A DNA stretch of 64,000 bases from Siphonodentalium dalli (GCA_032622095.1 CP136064.1:276229614-276293613), one strand, 5' to 3'; counted from the stretch's first letter, positions 12,335 through 24,368 are shown. The notes: generated by a model from the letters alone, not told the origin. Numbers and translations are program-made.

Positions 12335-12467
12335 TTTCGTTGGATATTCGAGCATGATAACTTTGAACTCTCCGGCTGTTCATAACTCTCCGGCTGTTCA
12401 CAAAATGTTCATAACTCTCCGGCTGTTCACAAACTGTTCACGCTCGAGCCCCGAATATCCAACGAAA
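12335..12467. repeat. Inverted repeat enclosing a tandem CTCCGGCTGTTCA repeat
   Basis: TTTCGTTGGATATTCG and its exact complement CGAATATCCAACGAAA bracket three copies of AACTCTCCGGCTGTTCA. The small frame reading across it is a by-product of the repeat. Confidence 0.75.
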
Positions 12468-12653
12468 AGGGGGACAATTATCCCTAAATGGAAAACGATC
12501 GAAGAGGCGTCTGATTGCCGATGGAATTATCAGCCGACGTCGATCAAAAGTAGCCTAAGGTAGAATTTCAACATACAAATATGCAAGTTTACATGGATAT
12601 ATTGCATTGTGTCCCAGTAATTCTGAGGCTGATTATAAGAAATGACGTGCACG

Positions 12654-12762
12654 TCGATTGGGGGTCATTGGATTTTGACCGGCAAAGTAAATAAAGTGTG
12701 TAAATCCCGATCACAGAACATTGTTTAATTAGTCTGCCGGTCAAAACCAATGACCCCAATCG
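12654..12762. repeat. 109-bp palindrome
   Basis: CGATTGGGGGTCATTGG...TTTTGACCGGCA pairs with TGCCGGTCAAAACCAATGAC at 12735-12762, with a loop of about 50 bases. It lies about 90 bp before the 5' break of the LINE. Confidence 0.8.
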
Positions 12763-12839
12763 ATCACCATACCAGAGTGTTTCATATAACTTTAATGCAA
12801 CATTAACAACCTTAAAAGTACCACAACAAATGCGAGTAG

Positions 12840-14818
12840 CGGATTGTCGATGCGGATTTCGACGCGAATGACAATTCGTACCTAAATAGTGCTATATCCG
12901 AAGAAGAAATTCACAATGCCATAAATAAACTAAAGAATGGTAAGGCAGGAGGAACTCATCATATTATTAACGAATATATCAAAGCCTCGGAAGATACAAT
13001 GATAAGCATCTACGTACGTTTCTTCAATCTAATCCTAAACACTGGGTTATTCCCAAAAGACTGGGCACTAGGATTAATACAACCCATATACAAAGGGTCT
13101 GGAGATACAAATGAACCAGGATCTTACAGAGGTATCACACTTTTAAGCTGTTTTGCGAAATTGTTTACCTCCATTCTGAACATCAGGTTGACTTCCTTTG
13201 CAGATGATAATGAATCGATAAGTAAATCGCAAATGGGATTCCGGAAGGGTCATTCAACTGTAGATAATATATTCATATTACATGCCTTAATAAATATATA
13301 CCTCAAGAGCGGGCGAAAACTATATTGCACATTCATTGACTTCCGCAAAGCATTTGATACGGTGTGGAGAGATGCACTATGGCTCAAGCTTATACAATCA
13401 GATATAAATGGTAAAATATTACGAGTCATACGGAGCTTATACACGAATATTAAGCTATGTGTGCTAAATAATAATGTTCAGTCAGGTTTCTTCATAAGCC
13501 AGGTAGGTTTATTTCAAGGAGAGACAATGTCACCACTTTTATTCTCTTTTTTTTTGTAAACGATTTACAATGTTTTTTAAACGATTGTGCCATTTTAAAC
13601 CTACATTTTTTAGATGAGAAATATTTTGAACATATTGGATGTTTTATTAGCATATTATGTTTGTTATATGCCGACGATACGGTTATCTTGTCAGATTCTG
13701 AGGAAAATATGCACCGTGCTCTTTTAGCCTTTGCTGACTACGCCGAGGCATGGAAACTTGAAGTGAATACTCTCAATACCAAACTCATTATATTTACGAA
13801 CAAATTACCAAGAAATATGCCCATATTTATATACAGAGGGCAAGAAATAAAATTTGTAAAGGAATTTAAATATCTTGGTATCAAGTTCTTCTACAATGTG
13901 AGATTTTGCCAATCTCTTAAAGACACCACAATTACCGCAACGAAAGCAATGTACGGTCTACTGAATCGAACTCAAAAACTGAGGTCGCCTTTAGATATCT
14001 TATTCAAGTTATTTGATGCTATGGTTATGCCAATTATGTTATGTGGAAGTGAAGTTTGGTGCTTTGAAAAAGTTCAAAGTCTCGAGACGCTCCATTTGAA
14101 ATTTTGTAAAATAGTTACCTTAATGAAATCTAGTACGCCTAATAACATGGTTTATGCCGAACTTGGTAGATATCCTATATTGATTGAAATAAAATACAGG
14201 ACTCTAGCATACTGGTCCAAGCTAGTTTCACACGAAGGATCAGAGCTAGCCAAGAATATATTTCTTTTACTCAGATATATAAATGAGAGGGATACAAAAC
14301 TGCAAAATAAAATGAATTGGGTATGATTTGTAGAAGGAATTCTACATGACCTACACATGGAACATTTGTGGACAAACCCATCAGCGCTGAGCAAAACAGA
14401 GTTGAGAAACATAAAATCGCTACTGATTAAGCAGTATGAGCACCACCTCTTTGAAAATCTGAATGCTTCTACTTCATCGCGCGCCATATTTTACAGAGAC
14501 ATAAAGCAGTCCATGAAAATGAGTAGCTATTTAGTTTATTTGCCATCTCATTTGTCTAATTACCTATTGAAAATCAGAACATCTAATCATAAATTACCAG
14601 TAGAAAAAAATAGATGGACAAAAGAAACCACAAATTCCGCAGACAATTTAATGTGTGTTTTATGTGAGAACAGTCCTTGCGACGAATATCACTTTATAAT
14701 CCTATGCCAAAAGTTACAAGATTTACGCGAAATCGACATTCCCAAATATTACTGGGAGAACCCTAACAGGAATAAATTTCATCGTTTGCTCTCAATTGGA
14801 ATATTTGAGCCTTCTTAA
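12840..14818 (+). pseudogene. Truncated non-LTR retrotransposon (LINE) ORF2, reverse transcriptase
   Basis: This is the 3' part of a LINE ORF2, with no endonuclease domain or ORF1 upstream, as expected from 5' truncation. The frame opens at 12840. It carries reverse-transcriptase blocks in order: KLKNGKAGG near 12925, IQPIYKGSG and YRGITLLS (13080-13150), MGFRKGHST (13230), FIDFRKAFDTVW (13330-13370), FQGETMSPLLF (13515-13545), and the YADD catalytic motif at 13667-13678. A frameshift in a T-run near 13545-13557 separates the first part from the YADD part. A TGA at 14324-14326 then interrupts an otherwise continuous frame to 14818. The end has a CxxC...H...C zinc-knuckle-like motif (CVLCENSPCDEYHFIILC), usual in this type of ORF2. 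The element is dead. The exact clade is not decidable by eye. Confidence 0.93.
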
Positions 14819-15196
14819 CAAAGTAAGCATATTTATAAAACCTATCTTTAAAAAGGATACTACTTTAATGTAAATGGCATCATGGATTACAATATAATTT
14901 GGTGTGTATGTATTTTTATTGATATGACTTACATGTATATGTTATGTGTGCCTTGTGTATAGTATATATATGTTATTGCATGTTCCAACTTAACTGCTGG
15001 CTTTGCTAATAAACAATCAATATATTCAAATTCCAACAGTCTCGCAATAACAACACGCAGCTTGAAGTGACGTAGGTGGTTCATCGCTTTTTGTGAAATA
15101 GACACCACGCATCGAGCGCGTGCACACGGTTGACGTGGTATGACGTAGGTGTTCATCGTTTTTTATGAAGTGGTCGACTTCAGTTATTGCCTGATA
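14819..15196. other. LINE 3' tail and spacer
   Basis: AT-rich sequence follows the LINE stop and probably includes its 3' UTR; an AATAAA lies at about 15008. Bases 15070-15170 repeat TGACGTAGGTGGTTCATCG and TGACGTAGGTGTTCATCG about 75 bases apart. No gene. Confidence 0.4.
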
Positions 15197-17000
15197 ATAG
15201 TTGGGAAGCCCGCATATGTTTCATTTACACTTTTGCGTACAAAAGGTTTGACCCCCTAAAGTTGGTACAAATAATGGAACATTCTGAAAAACCGATTTCT
15301 TAAGTTGCGCATTCCTGGGGTTTAGGGGCCGCTGAACCCCAAAAAGTGCCAAAAATCACTTCTATTTACACTTCCGCGTACATCGATGAATTTTGGTTTG
15401 ATGATACTCCTAAGTGTACTGATTAATAAAACACAACTTAAGAAAGGGATTTTCCTGGGGTTTTCAGATAAGAAAGGGGGTCCCATGCTGAACCCCAAAA
15501 CGTGATTTTTCACTTTTTTTTACACTTTAGCGTACATCCATAATTTTTGGTCTCAAAGTACTTTGATATAATTATACTAATTATAAAAACACAACTTAAG
15601 AAGCAACTTTTCCTGGGGTTTTAAGATAAGAAGGGGGTCATCGGGTCACCCCTCAAAACGTAAAAAAATCACTTTTATTTAAATGATTGCATTCGTCCAA
15701 CGTGTGTGTATGTGCGTACACCCCTGAAACGTTGCACTATTACAACCAATACATCCCTAAATCGATACGTTCAACTTAAGAAATATATATTCATGTCGTT
15801 TTCTGATAAGAACGAGACTTGTTACCCCCCCCCAACCCGATCCATTTTCTAGAACTATAAGTGAGCCAGTTTTATGAAAATTATAGCGGAAAATCTAGTA
15901 ATATGTATACAAATGTATATATTTTCGTGAAGCTAAGACATAATGACACTTTTTTGGGCCAAAATTGAAACTCACCATCCAAGATGGCCACCAAAATGGC
16001 CGCCGGAAGTTGAAAATATGACATTATTTTCACAAATATCTTTTAGATCAATTCATGCTGTTTGGAACTGGTTGAGTAATGCAACTTTATTTTGTGTTTT
16101 GTATATTAACTGATCATTGGAGCAATTAAATATGCAATTATTGGGGTCCTAACATCCGATCCCTCAAATATTCGATTGTACAGAATGCGGTATAAAATTT
16201 CACAAAAAATTACAATTGGGATTCTATTCATATTTCAACAAGAAATGAACAGAACTTTGTAATGTAAGTGAGGCATATCATTACCTATGAATATTCCAAA
16301 TCACTGGAACCAAAATTCTTACTTTGGCTTAAAATGGCTGCCAATATGTCAGCCAAAATATGGAAAATGGTAAATATTACACCAGCATGTCTTGCAATCG
16401 CTTACAAGTTATGTTGATGTATAAAATGGGCTATTCTGCAATCTATACATTGAATACTAACATGGCTGATGCACCATGGTTAATTGTTACTATTTTCGCC
16501 ACTGACATCGTCAAAAATATTGGACTTTTCTCTAAAAAGCTTGACATAAATATTGGCAAAAATTCAGTTTTCAGGTTTGGACCATTTTTTCTGGTAAAAT
16601 ATAACTATCTTTGGATTGAAAGGTGTTTATTGTTTTGGTCTATCTTAAATGCGTCACACTACAGTGTTTATAGACCAAATTGCTCAAGATGGCTTCCAAA
16701 ATGTAAAATTCTAATGTTTTACATATATCCCGAACATTCTCTGCATTATCCGAAAAGGTAGCAAATTGTGACTCACTTGGTTATTATACGTGTTAGTTAA
16801 TTAACTGACAACTACATGTTCTATTCCCAGTTGTCCCAGTTCCGTATGGGGCATGACAAATTCATTTTAAAGTATGTAATTTTGCCGAGAACCTCTTTTG
16901 TGATTTTGGCCATATTTATTGAAAGGAAATGGGCAGAACTTTGAGACATAACTGAGATGGAACATAATCTTTGGCTATTCTGGTTCATTGTGATAAAAAA
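15197..17000 (+). repeat. Left arm of the foldback element
   Basis: The unique-sequence part of the arm pairs with 19395-21293. The first 600 bases contain four loosely repeated blocks of about 140-160 bases, each with a TTTACACTT..GCGTAC word, CTTAAG and TTTTCCTGGGGTTTT. A partial copy outside the element lies at 30772-30950. The reading frame 16360-16761 here (and its mirror on the right arm) has no recognisable domain and probably only reflects the repeat. Confidence 0.85.
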
Positions 17001-17029
17001 TGTCAACAGGATACAGTGTGGATGCCAAG

Positions 17030-18690
17030 ATCGTAGTCGGGGAGTTACTCTGTGATCATATGTGAGGTGAATATGTATGCGGGGAGTTATTGTATGTCAT
17101 GACTGGTTTGAGTAGGTATACAATGAGCGACTATATGGTTATGAGTGGGTTGCCCATGGTAAGATGCATCTAGGTATACAGGAAGAGGTCATGGTCAGAT
17201 GTGAGGTAAATCGGTATGCATGGAGTGACTGTATGGTGTGTGATTGTGTATATCCAGTACGGGTGCAACCGGTGTGACTGTATGGTCATTGGTGTGGTGT
17301 ATGGATATAGCTACATGGTAATCTAAGTGTTGATTATGTATATATGGAGTGACTGTAAGGTCATGGGTTGGATGTACATGCGTTGTCTGTTTGATCATGG
17401 ATGGGCTGTGTCGATAAATAGGTAGTGATTTTATGGTTACGGGTAATGTGTATAGGTATACATGGAATGACTGTACGGTCATGATTGAATATGAATACCT
17501 GGAGTAAGCTGGGTGGACATTATCGAGCGTGTGGGTATATAGGGAGTGCCCTTGTGGTAACGGGTGGGATGTATATGTATATATATCGTGGATGTATTAT
17601 CATTGGTGGGTGTATATGGCTTAGCTGTATTATCATGGATGGCGTGTATGCTTATACAGTGAATTGATGAATTGTCATGTGTGAGGTGTATATGCAAGTA
17701 TGGATTGTTTGAGTGGTCGTATGTGCGGGTTTTTGTATATCTGGAAGGGCTGAATGGCCATTAGTGAGGTTTACATGTATACCTGGAGTGAAATTATGGT
17801 CTAGGGTGGGCTGCATATGTATATCGAGTGGTTATATGACTATTAGTGTCGAATAGGTATACATGTAGTGACCGTATGGTTAATGGTGAGATGATTACAT
17901 GTAGGTATACAAGTAGTGACTGTATGATCATAAATGTAATGAACATATATACATGGGGTGACAGGCGTATGAGTATACATGTACCTGATGTTCATGTTTG
18001 GTGACTCGTGTCGGTATCGTCATGTGTAGGTTATACCAGTACACACACATGTTGCTTTATTGTCATGGGCGAGGGATATGTGTATATAGCGAGTGGCTAT
18101 ATGACCATGGATGAGGTGCATATGCATACATGGAGTGACTATACTGACATGGCTATGGTGTATTAGTATATCTTGAGTGGCTATTCGGCTATGGTATGAC
18201 AAATAGGGATACAGGGATTGACATGGCCAATGTTGAGGTGAATATGTATACAAGGAGTGACCATGATCGTGTATGAATGTTTTGAATAGGTACACACGGG
18301 GTGACTATATGGCCATAGGTCAGGTGAAGGAGTATACCAGGTAACATGGGTGAGGGCATGCGTATGAAGCGAATGGCTATATGGCCATTGGTGATGTGCA
18401 TATGTATACCGGAGTGACTTTATGGTCATTGTTGTGGTGTTGATATATACGTTTGGAGAATAGGTATACAGGGATGATGACCTTATGGCCAATGGTGAGA
18501 TGAATGGGTATACAAGGAGTGAATATATGGTTATGGGTCATGTTTAGGAGTAAACCCGGTGTGCCTGCTCTGTGACGTGTGGCTGTATGGTCATCCATGG
18601 TCATGGTCAGGTGTACATGTATACAGTGGGTCACTATATTGTTATGTCTGTGGTGTTTATGTATATATGTAATGGCTGTGTGATAATGGG
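17030..18690 (+). repeat. Degenerate minisatellite, forward orientation
   Basis: About 1.65 kb of units of roughly 40-50 bases built on TATACATGGAGTGACTATATG, GGTCATGGGTGAGGTG and TATATGTATAC. The units are strongly diverged. Long open frames rich in His, Thr, Tyr and Met on the minus strand come from the repeat and are not genes. Confidence 0.85.
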
Positions 18691-18774
18691 TGGCTATCGC
18701 TTTCCACGATATGACATGAACTCTCTATTGATTGACATATCCTTGAGTTATTGTGGAAAGCGATAGCCGCCCAA
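18688..18774. repeat. Central hairpin of the foldback element
   Basis: GTGGCTATCGCTTTCCAC at the left and GTGGAAAGCGATAGCC at the right flank a loop of about 45 bases. This is the point where minisatellite orientation reverses. Confidence 0.88.
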
Positions 18775-19395
18775 GGTACACATGTACAACCCACCCATTA
18801 CCCCAGTCACTCCATATGTACATAAACACCACACAAATGACAACACAGTGGCCCACTTTATACACGTACTAGTACACCTGATCATACAGCCATACTTGGT
18901 TATACCCGTACATACCACAAATGACGATACAGCCACGAGTCACCATGCATGAACACCAGGTATACACCTACACCCGACACATGACCATATAGTCTCTCTA
19001 TGTATACACATTCACTACATTCACGAGCATAGTCACTCATTGTATACATATTCACCTCACATGGACCATCCAGCCACTACATGTATACCTATTCGCCATA
19101 CACATGACCATAGAGTCAATCCAGGTATACATATGCACATCACCAATGGTGATCCCTTCCAGATATAACAACATCCGCACATACGACCACACATAAGTTC
19201 CATACTTGCCATACTCATACACGCCATCCATGATAATAAATCTACTCCCCATACACCACCAATGATAACACATCCACAACATATATAAATATACGTCCCA
19301 CCGTTACCAACAGGGCACTTCCTTTATACCCACACATCATTCATGACCATACAATAACTCTGTGTATACATATTATCATCATCTATGATCATAGA
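18775..19395 (-). repeat. Degenerate minisatellite, reverse orientation
   Basis: About 0.6 kb of the same minisatellite read on the other strand (GTCACTCCATATGTAC, CACCTCACATGGACC). It is about 1 kb shorter than the left block, so the arms are unequal in repeat number. Confidence 0.85.
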
Positions 19396-21293
19396 GTATT
19401 AAACTCCATGGCTGCCATCTTGGCTTCCACCCTGTATCCAGTTGATAAATTTTTATCATAATGGGCCAGAATACCCACATATCATGGTTCATCTCAGTTC
19501 CGTCTCAAAGTTTTGCCCATTCCCTTTCAATAATATGGCCAGAATCACAAAAGAGGTTCTCCGCAAAATTCCACACTGCAACTTTAAAATGAATTTGCCA
19601 TGCCCCATACGGAACTGGGACAAACATAATAGAACGTAGTTGTCAGTTAATTACATTGTAACTAACACGTACGATAACCAAGTGAGTCGCAATTTGCCAG
19701 CTTTTTCGGATAATGCAGAGAATAATGTTCGGGTTATGTTAACTTTTAACTTTTTACAAATTTGGTTGCCATTTTGGAAGCCATCTTGAGCAATTTAGTT
19801 TATAAACACCATAGTGTGACACATTTAAGATAGAACAAAACAATAAACACCTTTCAATCCAAAGATAGTTACATTTTACTTGAACAAATGGTCGTACCCT
19901 GAAAAGTGAATTTTTGCCGATATTTATGTCAAGTTTGTGAGAGAGAAATCCAATATTTCTGGTGATGTCAGTGGTGACAATAGTAAAAATGATCATTGGT
20001 GCATCAGACATGTTAGTATGCAATGTATAGAAAACAGATTAGCCAATTGTGTACATCACCCACAACTTGTAAGCGATTGCAGGACACCCTGGGGCAATAT
20101 TTACCATTTTCCATAGTTTGGCGGAGCCAAGGTAAGATTTATGGTTCCAGAGATTTGGAATATTCATAGGTAATGATATGCCTCACTTACATTACAATGT
20201 TCATTTTCATATGCCTCACTTACATTACAATGTTCTTTTCATTTGTTGAAATATTACTAGAATCCCAATTGTGATTTAAATTTTTTTTTTACTGCGTTTT
20301 GTAAAATCGAATTTTTGAGGGATCGGAAGGAGTTAGGACCCCAATAATTGCATATTTAATTGCTCCAATGATCAGTTAATATACAAAACATTACTCAACC
20401 AGTTCCAAACAGCATGAATTGATCTAGAAGATATTTGTGAAAAAATGTCATTTTCAACTTCCGGCGGCCATTTTGGCGGCCATCTTGGATGGTGAGTGTT
20501 TCAATTTTGGCCCTAAAAAGTGTCATGTCTTGGCTTCACGAAAATATATACATTTGTATACATTTTACTAGATTTTCCCGCTATAATTTTCATAAAACTG
20601 GCTCACTTATAGTTCTAGAAAATGGATCGGGGGGGGGGGGGGGTGGGGGGGGGGGGTGGGGGGGGGGGGGGTAACAAGTCTCGTTCTTATCAGAAGACGA
20701 CATGAATATATATTTCTTAAGTTGAACGTATCGATTTAGGGATGTATTGGTTGTAATAGTGCAACGTTCCAGGGGTGTACGCACATACATACACGTTGGA
20801 CGAATGCAATCACGTAAATAAAAGTGATGTTTTACGTTTTGAGGGGTGACCCGATGACCCCCTTCTTATCTTAAAACCCCAGGAAAAGTTGCTTCTTAAG
20901 TTGTGTTTTTATAATTAGTATATATCAAAGTACTTTCAGACCAAAAATTATGGATGTACGCGAAAGTATAAAAAAAGTGAAAAATCACGTTTTGGGGTTC
21001 AGCATGGGACCCCCTTTCTTATCTGAAAACCCCAGGAAAATCCCTTTATTAAGTTGTGTTTTCTTAATCAGTACACTTAGGAGTATCATCAAACCAAAAT
21101 TCATCGATGTACGCGGAAGTGTAAATAGAAGTGATTTTTGGCACTTTTTGGGGTTCAGCGGCCCCTAAACCACAGGAATGCGCAACTTAAGAAATCGGTT
21201 TTTCAGAATGTTCCATTATTGGTACCAACTTTAGGGGGTCAAACCTTTTGTACGCAAAAGTGTAAATAGAACATATGCGGGCTCCCTAACTAT
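19395..21293 (-). repeat. Right arm of the foldback element
   Basis: The reverse complement of 15197-17000. It contains an extra-long G tract (20631-20672, interrupted by two T), where the left arm has only nine C at the matching place (15824-15832). Reading frames encoding poly-Gly or poly-Pro here are artefacts of that tract. Confidence 0.85.
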
Positions 21294-22020
21294 AAACGTC
21301 CTAAACATTTGTGTAACCGCGTCTCGATTTGTACTGTTTCTTAAGGAGCCCAATATGTGGGTGTGTGATTACATGTACATGTATGTTGACTACCTGAGTA
21401 TTTCAATGTTGAGTGAGGAACATCTGTATGGAGGTGGTGCTCAGTCACAAACAAGTTATGAGGGTGCAAAACTCATTTACAATACACATGACCAACTTAA
21501 CTGCTGCCACGCCATATTAACTCTGAATTTAACCGCACACCATTGCAATGAGTGAAAGTGTTAGACAAGATTATTTGAAGCACTGAGCCCTCAATATAAT
21601 TATTGAAAATATGGCTGCCAATTCCCCGTGGAATAGCAAAGCATTGTCGCGCCATTTACTGTCATTGTCGACAAATCTGGACAAATCGGGGGAGGGGGTG
21701 GTTACTAATGAGGGATGGGTGGTTACTTAAGCTGTTTATTTAATTCTGTGTATACTATCGGTTTTGTACCCCCCCCCCCACACCCGGACCTTTATCCTAA
21801 TTCATCGAAATAACAAAGACAGTAGATGTGGCTACTCTGATGTACACGCACAACTATAGTGCGGATTTCTAAATCTTACGGTCAACGGTTTACGTTTTTG
21901 AGAGCCATTTGATGGAGATCTAGGTGAACTAACATTTTATTGATTTACGGATATGCAACAATACGCCATGCATATTTAGATTAAATGTGTGTCCAAAATG
22001 TTATTGCGTGACGTGAGAAT
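21294..22020. other. Spacer upstream of the putative promoter; no gene seen
   Basis: No recognised element or domain. A C-run lies at about 21770-21780. Confidence 0.45.
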
Positions 22021-22025
22021 GTTAC

Positions 22026-22059
22026 TATAAATAGGAAAATAGACACGCTTAACAATTCA
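22026..22059 (+). promoter_or_regulatory. TATA box and initiator-like site of the cysteine-rich protein gene
   Basis: TATAAATA at 22026-22033 is followed 33 bases later by TTCAGAC, whose A at 22059 fits an initiator and a start site at the usual distance. A start codon with a signal-peptide-like sequence follows 99 bases downstream. In AT-rich DNA a TATA word alone is weak; the spacing and downstream exon make it credible. Confidence 0.5.
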
Positions 22060-22157
22060 GACATTTGGGTATTTTACATGACTGTACCAATATATCTCAA
22101 TATTTATTTCTCTATTTTATCTTTTGTAGGGCAACGAATACCTGTCAAACCCTGGGA

Positions 22158-22194
22158 ATGATATTACTAACACTCTTCAGTCTCGTCGCCCTCG
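22158..22194 (+). CDS. Candidate first coding exon: signal peptide start
   Basis: ATG at 22158 opens a 12-codon hydrophobic stretch (MILLTLFSLVAL) plus one base. It ends at the consensus donor CTCG/GTAAGT (22195), leaving phase 1. The large exon at 38739 has an acceptor of matching phase. Joined, the protein begins MILLTLFSLVALAGIVRS, a plausible signal peptide, and reads on into the cysteine-rich exon. A pyrimidine-rich stretch ending TTTTGTAG at 22128 means the 5' UTR may itself be spliced there. That would also remove a short upstream ATG at 22078. The link to 38739 is an inference across 16.5 kb; other exons could lie between, or the two could belong to different genes. Confidence 0.5.
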
Positions 22195-22599
22195 GTAAGT
22201 ACTTTACAATTAGCTTTGTTTTAACAATCAAATCACCTCTGAAAGATATTGTCAAAAATGATAAGCTATTAAGATTAATCATATAAGAAACGTGATTTAA
22301 ATCGAAAAATACTAAACCTAGTTTTACTACAATTTTGTCTTCGCACAGTGTGAATACTAGACTGTTATCACAATATCACTATATACATCGTATTTTATAT
22401 TAACCTGGTTAACTCTACTCTTAAATCCGGTGATTTATGGGCACCATCTCCTTTTATACTCCACATAATATATGAAATCAATTAATTTGAGCCATGGATT
22501 AGTCCAAAATACACTAGTATGCTCTATGAACGATGCGAACAACATGGAAATTATAATGAAAATGACTTTATGACTCCATTCTGATTGAACACTGCAAAA

Positions 22600-23100
22600 T
22601 TCTGACGTCTAACACCATACCAATTACATCGGCATCGGTCTGTTTTTCTTTATTTGATGAGCAGTCCTGAATCGACAACCGGGAGGGGCGAGGGTCCAGG
22701 GCCACCACGGTTCAGCCCAGTGTGATAAAAGTTTGAAACCTGAACTGCAAAATTCTAGCATCCGGACTGCACTGCAGCCCTGCGTTCGAAATGTCCAACC
22801 TGACGCCCTACTGAGGTTGCACATTTTTCAACTGATCAAAAATATTGGCAGATAGTAAAAAAAACTAATTCCACACAAATTACTAGATGGAAAATCATAA
22901 GACAAATTTCAACCTATTGTTGGTAACTATCTTGCCTATATTCTTTTCGGCATGAAATTTCCTCCCACTTTTTAAGAACGATTTACCATAGTTGGGGCGA
23001 GGGTGGTACATCCCAGGCATGAACCTAACCAAATCCATAACTCTATAAAACTTCATATGTGCTCGATGGGACTTGAGTCCTCAAATTTAGTAAAACCATA
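22600..23100. repeat. Fragment of the hAT-like / GTTGGAAATT repeat family
   Basis: Words such as CCAGGGCCACCACGG, GTTTGAAACCTGAACTGC, CCTATTGTTGG and AATTTCCTCCCAC echo the dispersed family seen at 1930-2570 and 33140-33560. Termini cannot be read. Confidence 0.4.
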
Positions 23101-23159
23101 ACAGCCTTTGCCACGCATATACATGTACTATTAGCTTATCTATTATATATTTTGGAAGA

Positions 23160-23921
23160 TCTGTTTGTTTGTTCGTGTGTGTGTAATCGATGAACTCGAA
23201 AACGGCCGACCCGATTTCGATGAAACTTGGTATGTGGGGGTATTTTCGGGCCAGGAGGAACATAGGCCTATTGATTTTCAGATCCGAGGTCAACTTTTCA
23301 CGTGCCGAGGTCAAATCTGTTTTTACGCTGTGTTACGGGACTTTCATTTGAGTTCGGTGCTTACAAATCGATTCGAAACAGCGCGAATAATAAAATGCCA
23401 GTCATGATAATGACACTGTGAGAATCATTCGTGTTTCCTCTTTCCAACGATATATAATGCGTATGTATCCGTTTTAGTTATCTGCCTCAATTATCAAGAA
23501 GTGGTACTATCTTCCATCAGGATAAAAACAATGCGTAACTTCTATGACGTCGTTAGAGGTCACAACGTTAGATCACGTTAACGCTTAACCGGCCGATGCA
23601 TTTGACTGTTTCAGACGTCTTTGCGATATCTCGGGCACCGATGGTAATTTATCTTTACGTTGAAACTTGATAATTAATGAGCGTGTGTGTATGAGGCGCG
23701 TTTATATACTTGAGTGGAAATCAAATCGGGTTAAACTGGCGGATTTTTACGGACGAAATTTGATGCATAGGGTATCTCGGTATCCGCTGGGCCGATTTCC
23801 CGGTATCCGCTGGGCCGATTTCCACCATTTTTGGGGTGTTGGTGTTTGACCCCACCTGACCTTGACCTTCAAAATGGTCAATTAAAGGTCAAAGCCCGGA
23901 CGAAGTCGGGTCACCTTCTAG
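23160..23921 (+). mobile_element. Non-autonomous Helitron-like element
   Basis: It begins TCTGTTTGTTTGTTCGTG directly after an A and ends CTAG (23918-23921) directly before a T, fitting Helitron insertion between A and T. Just before the end, CCCGGACGAAGTCGGG (about 23896-23910) forms a short hairpin 7 bases from CTAG. The interior has the words typical of animal Helitron-derived repeats (GATTTCGATGAAACTTGG, repeated AGGTCAA). A 23-bp unit with CGGTATCCGCTGGGCC is duplicated at 23778-23823. No Rep/helicase is encoded. There is no target duplication, as expected. Confidence 0.75.
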
Positions 23922-23999
23922 TAACATATATAGGTGTACATATTTCCAAATAGCGTGACCACTCGTTACTCTCGGTTCGAAGGTCATGGTACATGCGCG

Positions 24000-24368
24000 C
24001 AGAAACGTGGCGACAGGGGGTGGACGGTTTCACCCCACCACAACTTCAGTACACACTTGTAACAGTTTGAAAGTTCATGCTGTGTAAGAAATTTCAGAAC
24101 AAAGATTTAATTGATCAGATAGTTTAATATGTTCGATTGGTTGTGTGTAGACCAAAAGTCTGTTTCCTACGTTCCGACTGAACGGGCAATCAATTGGGAC
24201 ATTTCCATCGCAATGGCGTTCAGTTTGTTTGGGATATCGCGCATAAACATAAAAAATCGCTACCAATAGACAAACTAAGGCTCTCGTATAAAAGATTGGA
24301 CAAACCTATCTTAGTTTTAAGACTCATTGCTGTGTACCCCAAACTGAGACCCTCTTGCGACGTCCCTG
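24000..24368. mobile_element. Short hAT-family MITE
   Basis: It starts CAGAAACGTGGCGACAGGG and ends GCGACGTCCCTG, the terminal repeats of the family at 28763. Only about 370 bases remain. The flanking 8-mers (CATGCGCG, CACGAATA) do not match well. Confidence 0.6.

Larger units (their letters stand above)
15197..21293. mobile_element. 6.1-kb foldback-type element
   Basis: The left arm from 15197 and the right arm ending at 21293 are reverse complements over about 1.8 kb. For example, CCCGCATATG...AAAAGGTTTGACCCCCTAAA near 15210-15260 is matched by TTTAGGGGGTCAAACCTTTT at 21228-21247. The copies differ by scattered substitutions and small indels. Inside the arms the sequence becomes minisatellite, and its orientation flips at a hairpin at 18688-18774. 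Known foldback elements (FB of Drosophila, TU of sea urchin) have this build of outer arm plus inner tandem repeats. No transposase frame exists. The target duplication is uncertain. The arms carry many near-identical CCAAGATGG / GGCGGCCAT words. Confidence 0.88.

Noticed and set aside
17195-19282. Many His/Thr/Tyr-rich frames
   Set aside because: Produced by the foldback minisatellite; they repeat with the unit and lack start context or domains.
20489-20790. Poly-Gly and poly-Pro frames
   Set aside because: Translation of a long G tract.
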